A stretch of 19,827 bases of DNA from JBBRGG01 sp038240875 (GCA_038240875.1 JBBRGG010000031.1:1-19827); one strand, 5' to 3'; shown: positions 7,359 through 16,331, counted from the first letter of the stretch. Translations and numbers: made by a program. The notes: a model not told the origin generated them from the letters alone.

Positions 7359-7733
7359 ATGAGCAGCCCAAAGCCTGGAAATCCTAAACGCAGACATGGA
7401 CGCGTGCGCTGCCAAGACATCGAGTGCAACCTCGGCGTCATTCTTGATTTGTCCGCTTCGGGCGTGCGGATTCGTAGCCGTCGATCGATGCAAAGCGGTG
7501 CGGTCTTTCCTGTGCGTTTGGTAGCCTCAGAGTACTGCGTCGAAATCCAGGCAATCGTCCGCTGGACGGCTCGAGCCGGGTTGTTCTCTTCCGAAGTCGG
7601 TCTCGAATTCATGCACGTCAATGACGACGCCAAGAAGCTATTGTGCGACATGGCGCGAAGTGCTGCTGGCAACGACACCATCGCCCGCGATGTTCGCCGA
7701 CTGCGCGAAGGCGACGACCGCAAGGCTGGCTGA
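7359..7733 (+). CDS. Small PilZ-domain protein, putative c-di-GMP receptor
   Basis: The 124-residue product is essentially one PilZ domain. It carries the N-terminal arginine motif (RRHGRVRCQ, near residues 11-19) and the D-x-S-x-x-G motif (DLSASGVRI, near 30-38), followed by beta strands VFPVRL, CVEIQAIVRW and EVGLEFMHV. The two motifs together form the usual c-di-GMP binding site, and both look intact, so nucleotide binding is likely. The output is unknown because no partner domain or neighbouring cyclase, phosphodiesterase, motility or cellulose gene is present. The start is the ATG at 7359; a strong ribosome-binding site is not visible. Confidence 0.85.
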   Translation: MSSPKPGNPKRRHGRVRCQDIECNLGVILDLSASGVRIRSRRSMQSGAVFPVRLVASEYCVEIQAIVRWTARAGLFSSEVGLEFMHVNDDAKKLLCDMARSAAGNDTIARDVRRLREGDDRKAG

Positions 7734-7872
7734 TTTCGGTCATGACTTTGGATTAGCTACCAGCAATATTTACTGCAACCAGGTCGTCTCCAACCACTAC
7801 ATACACTTGTGACGTGGCTGTTTAACCAACTGCCCATCGGCTCATTTCAATCGCTTCACTGGAGCAAGCAGA

Positions 7873-8847
7873 ATGCGAATCTCATCCAAGGCCTTCACGT
7901 TGCGTACTTCTGCAATCCTGCTCGCTAGCTGGGCTTGTTTCGCAAGTGTTTCGGCGTATGCGGCTGACCCTGCAACCAATCCGGTTACACCCGCCGCACC
8001 CAAAGTCCCAGGTGGCGAGGACTTACGCCCGAAGCTCGACGTCGGCAAGACCTTTCGATTCCGTATGGTCCTCGATTCCAAAGAGAAGCAGACCTTGCCA
8101 CAGGACTCATCAGACCCTGCGGCCAAGCCCGAAACCAACGACGCCTCGCAACAACAAGACATCATCCTCAAATTGACAGTGAAAGACAGCAATGCCGAAA
8201 CCGGCTCCACGCTTGAACTTGTGTACGAAAGCCTCAAGATGAGCGTAAGCAACCCGGCCCTGGGCGATATCACGTTCGATTCAACCAAAGCCGTGGACAA
8301 AAACGACCCGGCAGCCGCCGCGGTTGCGGAAATGCTCTCCTCGATTGTGGGCACGACGTTGACAATTTCGATGGATAAGGATGGCAACGTTACCAATGTC
8401 AGCGGGCCCGTTGCGGCAACCGGTGGCGGAGCTGCCGACGCCTTTACAGGTAAGGATGTTATCGGCGGACTAGTAGGCCAGATCTTTACCCTCAAAAAAG
8501 GCTCCCCGATCGTGCGAGTTGGCGAAACTTGGACCAACGATTCGGTGATGAACGCTGCATGGGGTAAGACGCGGGTGACCACGACCAACACACTGCGTTC
8601 TCATTCGGGTGGCAAGGCACTTATCGCGATCAAGGGAGCGGTCAATATGGAGCCGTCGTCGCCTGGTCAGGCGATCTCGATCACTATCAAGGATTCCAAA
8701 CTCGAAGGTAACGCGACTTGGAACACCGAAGATGGCATGCTTGACGCGATGAATGTCAGCCAAACCATGTCCATCGATATCACTTCGCCAATGGGCCCAA
8801 CCCAAACCACGTCGAACAAAAAGACTACAGTTACTCGAATGAAGTGA
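7873..8847 (+). CDS. Exported protein of unknown function, DUF6263-like
   Basis: This 324-residue protein has a clear signal peptide: charged MRISSKAFTLR, a hydrophobic stretch ILLASWACFASVSAYA and likely cleavage after AYA. The mature region starts Pro/Ala-rich. It then has a pattern typical of exported lipocalin-like or DUF6263-type proteins: a strand such as LDVGKTFRFRMVLDS, later TLELVYESLKMSV, ITFDSTKA, then LTISMDKDGNVTNVSG and GETWTNDS, ending in alternating Thr/Ser-rich strands. I assign the family only by resemblance. No catalytic motif is visible. ATG at 7873 follows a weak GAGCAAGCAG. It is a single-gene unit, and no neighbour hints at its job. Confidence 0.6.
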   Translation: MRISSKAFTLRTSAILLASWACFASVSAYAADPATNPVTPAAPKVPGGEDLRPKLDVGKTFRFRMVLDSKEKQTLPQDSSDPAAKPETNDASQQQDIILKLTVKDSNAETGSTLELVYESLKMSVSNPALGDITFDSTKAVDKNDPAAAAVAEMLSSIVGTTLTISMDKDGNVTNVSGPVAATGGGAADAFTGKDVIGGLVGQIFTLKKGSPIVRVGETWTNDSVMNAAWGKTRVTTTNTLRSHSGGKALIAIKGAVNMEPSSPGQAISITIKDSKLEGNATWNTEDGMLDAMNVSQTMSIDITSPMGPTQTTSNKKTTVTRMK

Positions 8848-9245
8848 GTGCCGGGCTGAAGCGAGTTTTGGGTTGAAGCGATTCCAGAACTGAAATTTCC
8901 AGCTTGTCTTACTGGCCCATACCACACGCAAGTGGGTTGCACTAGCCTCCAAGCAGTTACCCGATACAGATGGGCGCGGGTAGGTTATTGTGTGCGCACA
9001 CCCTGACACTTGCTAAACACTAGGATTTCTGTATACTGAAGCAGGTTGCTTGGTCAAGCATTCAGCTTGGGCGAGATTGCAGCGACCAAGTTCCGCGCGT
9101 GCTGTGCATTGTGATTGAAGTTGTTGTAGACAATATGTGATGCACGAGCTTCTCGGCAAGGGCTTACTCGCTTTGATTTCTGGATTTGGTTGCACGTGTA
9201 CCGGCAAGAGTTTTGGTTGGTCAACTTCTCATCGAGGTCTCACCC
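8848..9245. other. Intergenic region with promoter but no gene
   Basis: About 400 bases between the exported-protein gene and the ankyrin gene. No tRNA, coding frame or terminator is convincing. It holds one promoter-like pair near 9010-9037 and the ankyrin gene's ribosome-binding site at 9234-9237. A start from that promoter would leave a leader of about 200 bases, in which I recognise no known riboswitch. Confidence 0.45.
9010..9037 (+). promoter_or_regulatory. Candidate sigma-70 promoter for the ankyrin-repeat gene
   Basis: TTGCTA (9010-9015) and TATACT (9032-9037) are separated by 16 bases. The -10 matches five of six positions and the -35 four of six. The predicted transcript begins about 200 bases before the start codon at 9246. 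Confidence 0.35.
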
Positions 9246-10163
9246 ATGGCACAGGGCTCAAGCAAGGTTTCTCTGGGCGTCGTAGTTGTTTGTTTGGCCG
9301 CGCTGGGCGGCGTGCTCTTTTATTCGATCAAGCAGCTTCCGAGCGAAGTCAATGCTACGAACGCTGGAAACGCGCCGAGCCAGCTCTTTTCGCCCGCAGA
9401 GCGTGGCGCGTTAAACGAAGTGCTCGCGGGAATCAAGGCCGGGTCACCAGTCGATGCGGTTGCGTATGGCGGGCAACATGCTGGGTTGTCTGCGATGATG
9501 ATCGCAGCACTGCACTCCAAACCCGACATCATCAAGGCATTGGGAGACGCGAAGGCCAACGTCAACTTGCGTGGCCCCGACGGCAAGACAGCGCTCATTT
9601 ACGCCGCTGGCTGGGGAAACTCAAGTACGGTCAAGAGCTTGCTCGATGCCAACGCGCGAATCGACGAGCGCACCGATGACCGCTGGACCGCGCTCATGAT
9701 GGCGGCGGGTCGTGGCGAAGATGCATCGGTCAAGTTGCTGGTGGACTCAGGCGCTGACATCAACGCCAAGAACCGCTGGGGCCAGACTCCAATGATGGCG
9801 GCGGCTCGCTCGGGTAACGTTATGAAAGTTCGCACGCTTGCGCAAGCAGGTGCCGACGCGAATGCCATTGACTCAACGGGCGCAACTGCGCTGAGCCTTG
9901 CGTGCACAACCGCAGGCCATGCCGAGTTGATCGCCGAACTTGCAAAGGCTGGCGCTGAGGTCAATGGATCGGACAACGACGGCGTGACGCCATTGATGCG
10001 AGCAGCCGACACGGGCGACATTGAGATGGTTCGCGCGGTGATCGCGCAGAAAGCCAACGCCAAAGCCAAGGACCGCTCGGGTCGCACGGCTTCAGATTGG
10101 GCCAAGGCTCGCGATGATGATTCGGGCAAGGCAATTGTCACGCTGATCGACGCGACGGAATGA
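9246..10163 (+). CDS. Membrane-anchored ankyrin-repeat protein
   Basis: The 305-residue protein has a short cytoplasmic start, one N-terminal membrane segment or uncleaved signal (VSLGVVVVCLAALGGVLFYSI), a linker and then six or seven ankyrin repeats. The repeats are of the G-x-T-A/P-L-x-x-A-A type (GKTALIYAAGWG, RWTALMMAAGRG, GQTPMMAAARSG, GVTPLMRAADTG), each ending near A-D/E-V/I-N. The last repeat is truncated. The array is probably extracytoplasmic and serves protein-protein binding; no partner can be named. The ATG at 9246 is chosen over an upstream GTG at 9186 because GAGG (9234-9237) sits eight bases before it and because it gives a standard membrane N-terminus. Confidence 0.85.
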   Translation: MAQGSSKVSLGVVVVCLAALGGVLFYSIKQLPSEVNATNAGNAPSQLFSPAERGALNEVLAGIKAGSPVDAVAYGGQHAGLSAMMIAALHSKPDIIKALGDAKANVNLRGPDGKTALIYAAGWGNSSTVKSLLDANARIDERTDDRWTALMMAAGRGEDASVKLLVDSGADINAKNRWGQTPMMAAARSGNVMKVRTLAQAGADANAIDSTGATALSLACTTAGHAELIAELAKAGAEVNGSDNDGVTPLMRAADTGDIEMVRAVIAQKANAKAKDRSGRTASDWAKARDDDSGKAIVTLIDATE

Positions 10164-10209
10164 TTTGAAATAACGCCTCTGGCAAGCGAACCATTCAAAC
10201 AACATTGAG

Positions 10210-10250
10210 CGCCCCGCCTGGTAACCCAACCAGTAGGGCGTTGTTGCTTG
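10210..10250 (+). terminator. Intrinsic terminator after the ankyrin gene
   Basis: CGCCC (10210-10214) pairs with GGGCG (10236-10240), and CTGGT (10218-10222) pairs with ACCAG (10229-10233) around the loop AACCCA. A small internal loop lies between the two stems. The T-rich TTGTTGCTTG tail follows. It lies 46 bases after the ankyrin stop and insulates the next gene. Confidence 0.65.
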
Positions 10251-10286
10251 CTACAAGCCTTGCGGCTTAACCGGCTACGCTTGCGC

Positions 10287-10970
10287 ATGGCACACACCGC
10301 GCAGACCTATCTCGTGACCGGGGCGAATCGTGGTATCGGACTTGAGCTCGTGCGTGCGCTGCGAGCGCGAGGCGACACTGTTTACGCGACCACACGCAGC
10401 GGCAACGATGCGGACCTTACCACGCTTGGCGCGAATGTCATTGCGCTTGATCTTTCGGACTCGGCTTCGATCACAGCACTTTCAGCAAAGCTCGAAGAGA
10501 TCGCGCTGGATTGCGTTATTAATAACGCCGGGGTCAGCAGCGACGCAAAGACTCTTGAGCAGGTCACGCTCGCAGAACTCACGCGGGTCTTCACTGTGAA
10601 CGCTTTCGCGCCAATTCTGGTAGCACAGGCAGCCAAAGCGGCATTGGCACGCGGATCGCGAAAGGTCGTCTGTAATATTTCGAGCCAGCTTGCAAGCATC
10701 ACCAACAACACGGGCGGCTCGACATACGCGTACCGCGGGAGCAAGACCGCGCTTAATCAAATGAACATGAGCCTGGCTAATGAACTGCGCGGAGAAGGAT
10801 TTTGTTGTATCAGCGTGCACCCGGGTTGGGTTCGCACGGACATGGGCGGCGAGAAGGCGCCGATGCTGCCGCCGCAATCTGCGGCACACATAGTCACGTT
10901 GATCGATGGCGTGAAGGCGGAAGACTCGGGCAAGTTCTTCAACTTTGACGGCGCGAAGATGCCTTGGTGA
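10287..10970 (+). CDS. Short-chain dehydrogenase/reductase
   Basis: This 227-residue classical SDR has the NAD(P)-binding TGANRGIG near residues 10-17, NNAG in mid-sequence, a catalytic Ser region (ISSQLAS) and YxxxK (YRGSK), followed by HPGWVRTDMGG. An Arg after the cofactor loop (TTRSG) suggests NADP preference, an inference. The sequence most resembles the C-factor/carbonyl-reductase-like branch of small SDRs. The substrate is unknown. ATG at 10287 fits the usual SDR N-terminus (MAHTAQTYLVTG), so in-frame codons from 10248 are probably not used. Its 3' end faces the convergent S41 gene 21 bases away. Confidence 0.88.
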   Translation: MAHTAQTYLVTGANRGIGLELVRALRARGDTVYATTRSGNDADLTTLGANVIALDLSDSASITALSAKLEEIALDCVINNAGVSSDAKTLEQVTLAELTRVFTVNAFAPILVAQAAKAALARGSRKVVCNISSQLASITNNTGGSTYAYRGSKTALNQMNMSLANELRGEGFCCISVHPGWVRTDMGGEKAPMLPPQSAAHIVTLIDGVKAEDSGKFFNFDGAKMPW

Positions 10971-10991
10971 GTGAGCGTTTGGCGAAGGCGA

Positions 10992-12911
10992 TTAGCTTGG
11001 TTTCTTGCGTTTGAGTTCGCGTACGACGGCAGCTTTGGGGTCGCTTCTTTCGATGACGTGGGGTACTACAGAGCGCTGCCATTGGCGGGCGCCGCGGTTA
11101 TCGACGTTGCCCTTCCCGCCACGGCCGTCGCTGCTGCCGGCGTCGGCACCTTGGGGCACGAGAAGATCAAAGCCTGCAACGCGGAGAACCCAATTGCCAG
11201 TGGGGTTGCCTTGGAGATCGCGCTGGAGGGAGACTTCGCGCGTGAGCATGGGCTTACCGGCGGTTGGCTCGCCAATGACTGTCACGCGGCTACTGCGCTT
11301 GAGGGCGGCGACGAGAGCTTCGCTGCTCGAACTCGTGCGTTTGGAAGTGAGCACGATGACCGGGCCATCAAAGCGTGTGGGCGTGGAGATGGGCATGATG
11401 ACGATTTCTACGCCATCGGAAGTGTGCATTTTTTCGCGAAGATTGGCGTAATCAGAGAGGTCGCGCAGCTCGAAGCGGTCAAAATCGTGGCTTGCGCCAA
11501 TGGGGATTTGACGGAGTTTGCCGCCGACATAAGCGCCTGCGTTCAAGGGTTCGGCGATAATCCACTGAGCAACACGGAATGCATCGACTTCGATTCCTGA
11601 GCTTGTGCGAAGGTCGATGACGAGGGCCTTGGGTGGGTACTGTGCTTGTAGAAGGGCTTGGAGTGTTTCTCGAAGAGAATTTTGGAGCGTCACATTGTTG
11701 CGAATTTCGGGAGGCACATTGGTATTTTCGGATTGACGAAAGTTTATGCTCGGCGCGATCAACGCCTTGGTAAAGGCATCATCCACCATCGCGGCATTTA
11801 TGAACGCGTCGAAGCGGATGAAGGTGGCGTCGGGGACTTTTTCATCTTGTGAAACAACCCACGTAGTTTCCTTCGCGGCTTGCTTTGTCAGCAGGGAAAG
11901 AGACTCTTGCGAGGGGCCCTTGGGAAAGATGATGGGCATTTGGAAAGTGATGTGCTTGCGAGCCGCTGCTGCCCCGGCGAACATGAACTCGAGATCATCG
12001 CGGGCACGCGATGCACCCAGGGCAACGTCATCAAAGAAGGGCTTGAGGGCTTGGGGCTTTGCGAGCGCTGGGTCATAGAGCGCGCTAGGCATTTCGCTCG
12101 CAATTGCGGCGGCCAGAGCATTGTAATCGTCATGATGCGAGTTAGTGATCCCCACGGGCTTGACGGTGAGGACGCCAAGAACTCGGTCATCGCGAAAGAC
12201 AAGCTCGACAGGCGCGCCAGGGCTTGCGATGCGGGTCTTGATTCGTAAACGCGAGAGCGTGGCTGGGCCGATGGAGCCTTCGCCCGGTCGGAGGGCTGAA
12301 GAACTAGCATTGGCCGATTTTGTCGGAGTTTGGGAAGAGTTTGTTGCAGCGGGTTGTTCGCTTGTATTAAGGCTTGATAGCGCGAGTTCGGGCTGCTGAA
12401 CTGGTTGCAGGCTGTTCCATGTAAGAATCATGCCACTAGGAAAGATGAATGGGGCAAGAAGCGGGCCGACGTTTCCTTCCATGCCGCCGACGAGCGACCA
12501 CGCGACGTTGGGTGGCGTATTAGCCTTGAAGCCATCGGCGGTCGGCTGGGCAAACATCCGTGCGGAAACAGGCGCGAACCAGCGAGTATGAAGCGTGATG
12601 ATGTACTCGCCATCCCAAAGGCCTACGGGTGTAGAGTCAGTGGTTGAACCAGATTGAACGTGCATCGACGGCTCGGCAACAGAATTACTCGCGCCAAGCT
12701 CGCCCGCCTTCGACGAAGTCGCTGCAGTAGATAGAGATGACAGAGTTGCCACGCTTTGAGAGGCGGCATTCTGGACTTGGGTGGTGCCTTGCATTGGCGC
12801 GATCTGTGCTCGCGTCACCGCCAATCCCGCATCGCTTGGCTTGGCTGGCGTAGCACAACCGACAGAGAAGATCACGACAGCGGGAACCGCGAATAGGAGT
12901 AATGCACGCAT
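10992..12911 (-). CDS. S41-family peptidase, predicted lipoprotein
   Basis: This 639-residue protein starts with a lipoprotein-like signal (MRALLLFAVPAVVIFSVGC, Cys at 19), suggesting an outer- or periplasmic-membrane anchor. A long Ala/Ser/Thr-rich linker and a middle domain follow. The C-terminal third is an S41 (C-terminal processing peptidase-like) core: ALVIDLRTSSG (about 429-439), PVIVLTSKRTSSSSEALVAAL and VTVIGEPTAGK. Ser528 and Lys553 are 25 residues apart, the spacing of the Prc Ser/Lys dyad, so activity is likely. I see no PDZ domain. The middle region contains SPGAPVELVFRDDRVLGVLTV, which resembles a PDZ-substitute strand. ATG at 12911 has no clear ribosome-binding site. The next minus-strand gene, a GT87 enzyme, ends 33 bases upstream and could share a transcript. 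Confidence 0.85.
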   Translation of the reverse strand: MRALLLFAVPAVVIFSVGCATPAKPSDAGLAVTRAQIAPMQGTTQVQNAASQSVATLSSLSTAATSSKAGELGASNSVAEPSMHVQSGSTTDSTPVGLWDGEYIITLHTRWFAPVSARMFAQPTADGFKANTPPNVAWSLVGGMEGNVGPLLAPFIFPSGMILTWNSLQPVQQPELALSSLNTSEQPAATNSSQTPTKSANASSSALRPGEGSIGPATLSRLRIKTRIASPGAPVELVFRDDRVLGVLTVKPVGITNSHHDDYNALAAAIASEMPSALYDPALAKPQALKPFFDDVALGASRARDDLEFMFAGAAAARKHITFQMPIIFPKGPSQESLSLLTKQAAKETTWVVSQDEKVPDATFIRFDAFINAAMVDDAFTKALIAPSINFRQSENTNVPPEIRNNVTLQNSLRETLQALLQAQYPPKALVIDLRTSSGIEVDAFRVAQWIIAEPLNAGAYVGGKLRQIPIGASHDFDRFELRDLSDYANLREKMHTSDGVEIVIMPISTPTRFDGPVIVLTSKRTSSSSEALVAALKRSSRVTVIGEPTAGKPMLTREVSLQRDLQGNPTGNWVLRVAGFDLLVPQGADAGSSDGRGGKGNVDNRGARQWQRSVVPHVIERSDPKAAVVRELKRKKPS

Positions 12912-12944
12912 ACACCATTATTCGTCGGTCCGAGGCTCGGCGTT

Positions 12945-14294
12945 TCAGGATTCGTGCGCGAGTTTATCCACGACATGTACCCGGAAATACGCGAACGCCA
13001 TGGCCAGCGTGATGAATTGGCACGCGAGGATGGCATAACTCGGCCCGCCGAACCATTCCCATTGGTTCACAAAAAAGTCGCGGGTCCAGGGCGTGTTGAT
13101 CATCGGCGTCGCCAGAATCGCGAGAATGACCAAACCAACAACGGTCCATGCGCGAACGCGCGTGGGAGCCGCAATCGCGAGAACTACAGCAAGCGCGATC
13201 AAGGGTATAAGCATATTAAAATGCCGCTTTTGTGCCTGCGGGCTAAACACAACCATCGCCGTCGACACGCCGATGGCTTCGGCGGTCACGAGCCAAGCCG
13301 GAGTTCGCTTTGGAACACTCGCGAAAAACCACCAAAGGCGTTGGCGATTGCGCCGGTAGATCGCGGCGCAGATGGCTATGCACACTGCAGCGACGCTGAA
13401 TATGGCACAAGCAACGGCCCACTTTGGCGCGTGCGTGTCTCGGACGACGCGAGCAATTCCACTAGGGATCGAGAAAGAAAAGTCGGCGTCCATAGGCCAA
13501 ATGTTGGCGGGCGCGGTTGGTGCACTCTGATCAATCAGCGAATCCTTGAAGCGTGCAGGATCCGCGACTTTCGACGCGAGCATGGTGGATACGCCACGCA
13601 CGCTCGACCCCAGAAACTCAACATTGCGATGCCAACCAACTTGGAGCGCGGGCATGAGTAAGAGCGCGACGAGCACAACACACATGCTCGCCGCCGAACG
13701 CCAGTTTCCGCGCGCGATGAGGTACAACAGAAACAGAATCGGAAGATATTTGAGCGCCGCAGCAACCGCCAGACACGCCCCGGCGAGAGCTGGTTTCAAA
13801 TGAAGCCAGCGGATGCCCAGGACTACGCCAAGCATGATGAGAAAGTTGCAGTTTCCCCATTCCAGTTCATTGCGAAAGCCATCGGCGAGGATCCAGAAAA
13901 CGACGCAGCACGCGAGGGTTATCTTGCTCCAATGCCAACGAACACCAAGCAGCCTGGTCGCGGTGTCAACGCACAACCAGCACAAAGCCGCCGCGAGAAT
14001 CGCATTTACGCCGACCCAGATCTGTGCTGCGAAGACTGGCTCTAACCACGCCAAAGGCTGCATCAAAAACGCGAGCAAAGGCGGATAGATATATCCCGGA
14101 TCGCCGACGGCGTAGATATCAAGTCCCTTTGGCACAGCTTGGGCGGCATAATAGAAATCAAAGAAATCGACATGAGGCTGCGTGCCGACTTTAAGGCCTC
14201 GCGCAACCAGCCAGACCATAACCCCCGCGCTGATCAACATCGCGACGACCGCGATGCGGCGAACGTGGATTGAAGCCTTTGAAGCTTGCTGCAT
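12945..14294 (-). CDS. Polytopic membrane glycosyltransferase, GT87 (DUF2029) type
   Basis: The 449-residue protein has about ten hydrophobic segments, such as IAVVAMLISAGVMVWLVA, ITLACCVVFWILA, FLIMLGVVLGI, ACLAVAAALKYLPILFLLYL and VVGLVILAILATPM. The first extracytoplasmic loop holds DFFDFYYAAQAV and YIYPPLLAFL, hallmarks of GT-C fold enzymes in GT87. Related enzymes use polyprenyl-phosphate sugar donors to extend cell-envelope glycans or glycolipids, and the acceptor here is unknown. A second conserved element is LEWGNCNFLIM. The start ATG at 14294 has no strong ribosome-binding site and sits about 155 bases from the aspS start on the other strand. It may be co-transcribed with the S41 gene downstream. 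Confidence 0.82.
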   Translation of the reverse strand: MQQASKASIHVRRIAVVAMLISAGVMVWLVARGLKVGTQPHVDFFDFYYAAQAVPKGLDIYAVGDPGYIYPPLLAFLMQPLAWLEPVFAAQIWVGVNAILAAALCWLCVDTATRLLGVRWHWSKITLACCVVFWILADGFRNELEWGNCNFLIMLGVVLGIRWLHLKPALAGACLAVAAALKYLPILFLLYLIARGNWRSAASMCVVLVALLLMPALQVGWHRNVEFLGSSVRGVSTMLASKVADPARFKDSLIDQSAPTAPANIWPMDADFSFSIPSGIARVVRDTHAPKWAVACAIFSVAAVCIAICAAIYRRNRQRLWWFFASVPKRTPAWLVTAEAIGVSTAMVVFSPQAQKRHFNMLIPLIALAVVLAIAAPTRVRAWTVVGLVILAILATPMINTPWTRDFFVNQWEWFGGPSYAILACQFITLAMAFAYFRVHVVDKLAHES

Positions 14295-14365
14295 AATAGT
14301 TGCAGAGTAGCGAAACTTGGAGACTTAATCTTACATGGTTTCGAGAGGATTTCACACCTCTGGTC

Positions 14366-14396
14366 TTGCCGCGTCACAAGGAGCACCTCCTATACT
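14366..14396 (+). promoter_or_regulatory. Candidate promoter for aspS
   Basis: TATACT (14391-14396) is a five-of-six -10 box. TTGCCG (14366-14371) is the nearest -35-like element, with a long 19-base spacer. Initiation would fall near 14403, at the edge of the leader hairpin. Confidence 0.32.
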
Positions 14397-14438
14397 CGAC
14401 GCCGTTTCCCCGGCCCCAGCTGTCTACTGGGCCGTCGG
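14397..14438 (+). promoter_or_regulatory. Stable hairpin in the aspS leader next to the ribosome-binding site
   Basis: GGCCC-(bulged C)-AG (14412-14419) pairs with CT-GGGCC (14427-14433) around the loop CTGTCTA. An outer CGAC (14397-14400) can pair with GTCG (14434-14437). The hairpin ends two bases before AGGAG (14440-14444). Translational control of AspRS is an inference; it may only be a structured leader. Confidence 0.4.
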
Positions 14439-14450
14439 CAGGAGATTCTT

Positions 14451-16331
14451 ATGCTTATTCGTACCCACACCTGTGGCCAGCTTCGCGATGTCAACGTCGG
14501 GCAGACCATCCGTCTCAACGGCTGGGTCAATTCATACCGCGACCATGGCAACCTAATCTTCATCGACTTGCGCGACCGCTACGGCCTTACGCAGCTCGTC
14601 TTTGACCCAACCGATGGCGGCGAAACCAGCCTCATGGGCGGCGCCGACAAGCTTCGCCTTGAAGATGTTGTCGCGTGCGAAGGCTCCGTGCGAGTTCGCA
14701 TCGGTGGCGAAAACCCCAAGCTCGCAACGGGCAAGATCGAGATCGTCGTCAGCAAGCTCGAAGTGCTTTCCAAGAGCGATACCCCACCCTTCTTGCCCGA
14801 AGATCCAACCGCGGATGGCAAGATCAAGCTCGCCAACGAAGAGCTGCGCCTCACGCACCGCTACCTCGATTTGCGGCGCCCGCGCATGCAATCCATCCTG
14901 CAAACGCGGCATCGCATTTATCAATGCACCCGTCGCTACTTCGATGAGAATGGCTTTCTCGAAATCGAAACCCCGATCCTCTACAAGAGCACGCCCGAAG
15001 GCGCACGCGAATTTTTGGTGCCAACCCGCAAGACGCCTGGCGCGTTTTACGCGCTCCCACAAAGCCCGCAGCTTTTCAAGCAGATTTTAATGGTCAGCGG
15101 CTGCGATCGGTACATGCAGATCTGTCGCTGCTTCCGCGACGAAGATCCGCGTGCGGACAGGCAGGCCGAGTTCACGCAGATCGATCTTGAAATGTCCTTC
15201 GTTCGGCGCGACCAACTGATGGAGATGATGGAAGGGTTTGTTCGTCGCCTATGGAAGGAGATCGCGAACGTCGATGTGCCGCCGCTGCTGCGGATGAGCT
15301 ATCGCGACGCGATGGAAGACTATGGCATCGACCGCCCCGACACGCGCTACGACCTCAGGATCAAGGACATCTCGGAGTTCGCCGGGACAATCGACTTCGG
15401 AGTCTTCAAGACCGCGCTCGAAAAGGATAAGGACCGGCCTCGCTTCAACAGCAAGCGTGGCGTGGTCAAGGCTATTCGCGTGCCCGGCGGCGCCGACAAA
15501 CTCACACGCAAGATCACCGATGGGTACACCGATCTGGTCAAGGGCTTTGGTGCGGGCGGGGTCGCCGTCGTCAAGGTCATCAAGGGTGAAGATGGCGCGG
15601 CGAAACTCGACACGGGCATCGCCAAGTTCCTCGAACCCAAGAAGGCCGAGTTCCTGTCGCTCTTAAACGCGCAAATCGGCGACACGATCCTGTTCGTGGC
15701 CGACGCGTATTCGATCGCGACCAAATCCATCGGCGAGCTTCGCGCTAAGGTCGCCCGCGACATGGACCTAGTTCCCAAGCCCGGCGCCGAGGGCGGACCG
15801 TGGAATTTCCTGTGGGTCATCGACTTTCCCATGTTCGAGAAGAACAAGGACACGGGCAAGTGGGTCGCAATGCACCACCCCTTCACCGCGCCGCGCGACG
15901 ATCAGCGTGACCTCTTCGTCAACGCCGACGTCGATGATGAAGTCGCCATCGAGTCAATCGTGTCGGCTGGGTACGACATCGTGCTCAACGGCCAGGAAAT
16001 CGCTGGCGGCTCGGTGCGCATCCATGACCGCGCGGTGCAGTCCAAGGTCTTCCAGTTGTTGGGGCTCACGCCTGAGCAAGCCAAGGAAAAATTCAGCTTC
16101 TTGCTGGAGGCGTTGTCCTTTGGTGCGCCGCCTCACGCGGGCGTCGCCTTTGGATTAGACCGACTAGTCATGAACTTTGTCGGCACCGACAACATCCGCG
16201 ACGTCATCGCCTTTCCCAAGACTCAAATCGGGTCGGACCTGATGACCCGGGCCCCTAGCCTGGCGACCGAGGCGCAATTGCGCGAAGTGCATGTACAGAC
16301 GGTGCTGCCGCCGGAGCCTGCGAAAACGTGA
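14451..16331 (+). CDS. aspS: Aspartyl-tRNA synthetase, probable non-discriminating (AspRS/AsxRS)
   Basis: AspRS charges tRNA with aspartate. This 626-residue protein is bacterial-type: an N-terminal OB-fold anticodon domain, then motif 2 (FRDEDPRADRQAEFTQID, near residue 228). A GAD insertion (about 310-440) precedes motif 3 (GVAFGLDRLVM, near 565-575). ATG at 14451 is chosen because AGGAG is six bases upstream; in-frame codons back to 14286 are ignored. In the anticodon domain, RDHG places His32 where E. coli's discriminating enzyme has Leu30, and Gly-Gly replaces Glu-Lys a little downstream (VRVRIGG). From memory, His and Gly at these two sites mark non-discriminating AspRS such as that of Pseudomonas. 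If so, Asp-tRNA(Asn) is made and converted by GatCAB. A paired GatCAB is not in this window. Confidence 0.95.
   Translation: MLIRTHTCGQLRDVNVGQTIRLNGWVNSYRDHGNLIFIDLRDRYGLTQLVFDPTDGGETSLMGGADKLRLEDVVACEGSVRVRIGGENPKLATGKIEIVVSKLEVLSKSDTPPFLPEDPTADGKIKLANEELRLTHRYLDLRRPRMQSILQTRHRIYQCTRRYFDENGFLEIETPILYKSTPEGAREFLVPTRKTPGAFYALPQSPQLFKQILMVSGCDRYMQICRCFRDEDPRADRQAEFTQIDLEMSFVRRDQLMEMMEGFVRRLWKEIANVDVPPLLRMSYRDAMEDYGIDRPDTRYDLRIKDISEFAGTIDFGVFKTALEKDKDRPRFNSKRGVVKAIRVPGGADKLTRKITDGYTDLVKGFGAGGVAVVKVIKGEDGAAKLDTGIAKFLEPKKAEFLSLLNAQIGDTILFVADAYSIATKSIGELRAKVARDMDLVPKPGAEGGPWNFLWVIDFPMFEKNKDTGKWVAMHHPFTAPRDDQRDLFVNADVDDEVAIESIVSAGYDIVLNGQEIAGGSVRIHDRAVQSKVFQLLGLTPEQAKEKFSFLLEALSFGAPPHAGVAFGLDRLVMNFVGTDNIRDVIAFPKTQIGSDLMTRAPSLATEAQLREVHVQTVLPPEPAKT

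Noticed and set aside
7153..7371. 72-residue minus-strand frame in the stress-protein/PilZ gap
   Set aside because: No ribosome-binding site or family likeness; it overlaps the PilZ start and the promoter candidate.
7842..8591. 249-residue antisense frame over the exported-protein gene
   Set aside because: It opposes a gene with a clean signal peptide, is Ser/Val-rich and shows no domain.
10971..11600. 209-residue plus-strand frame over the S41 peptidase
   Set aside because: It lies opposite the catalytic domain of the peptidase, and its sequence has no coherent fold.
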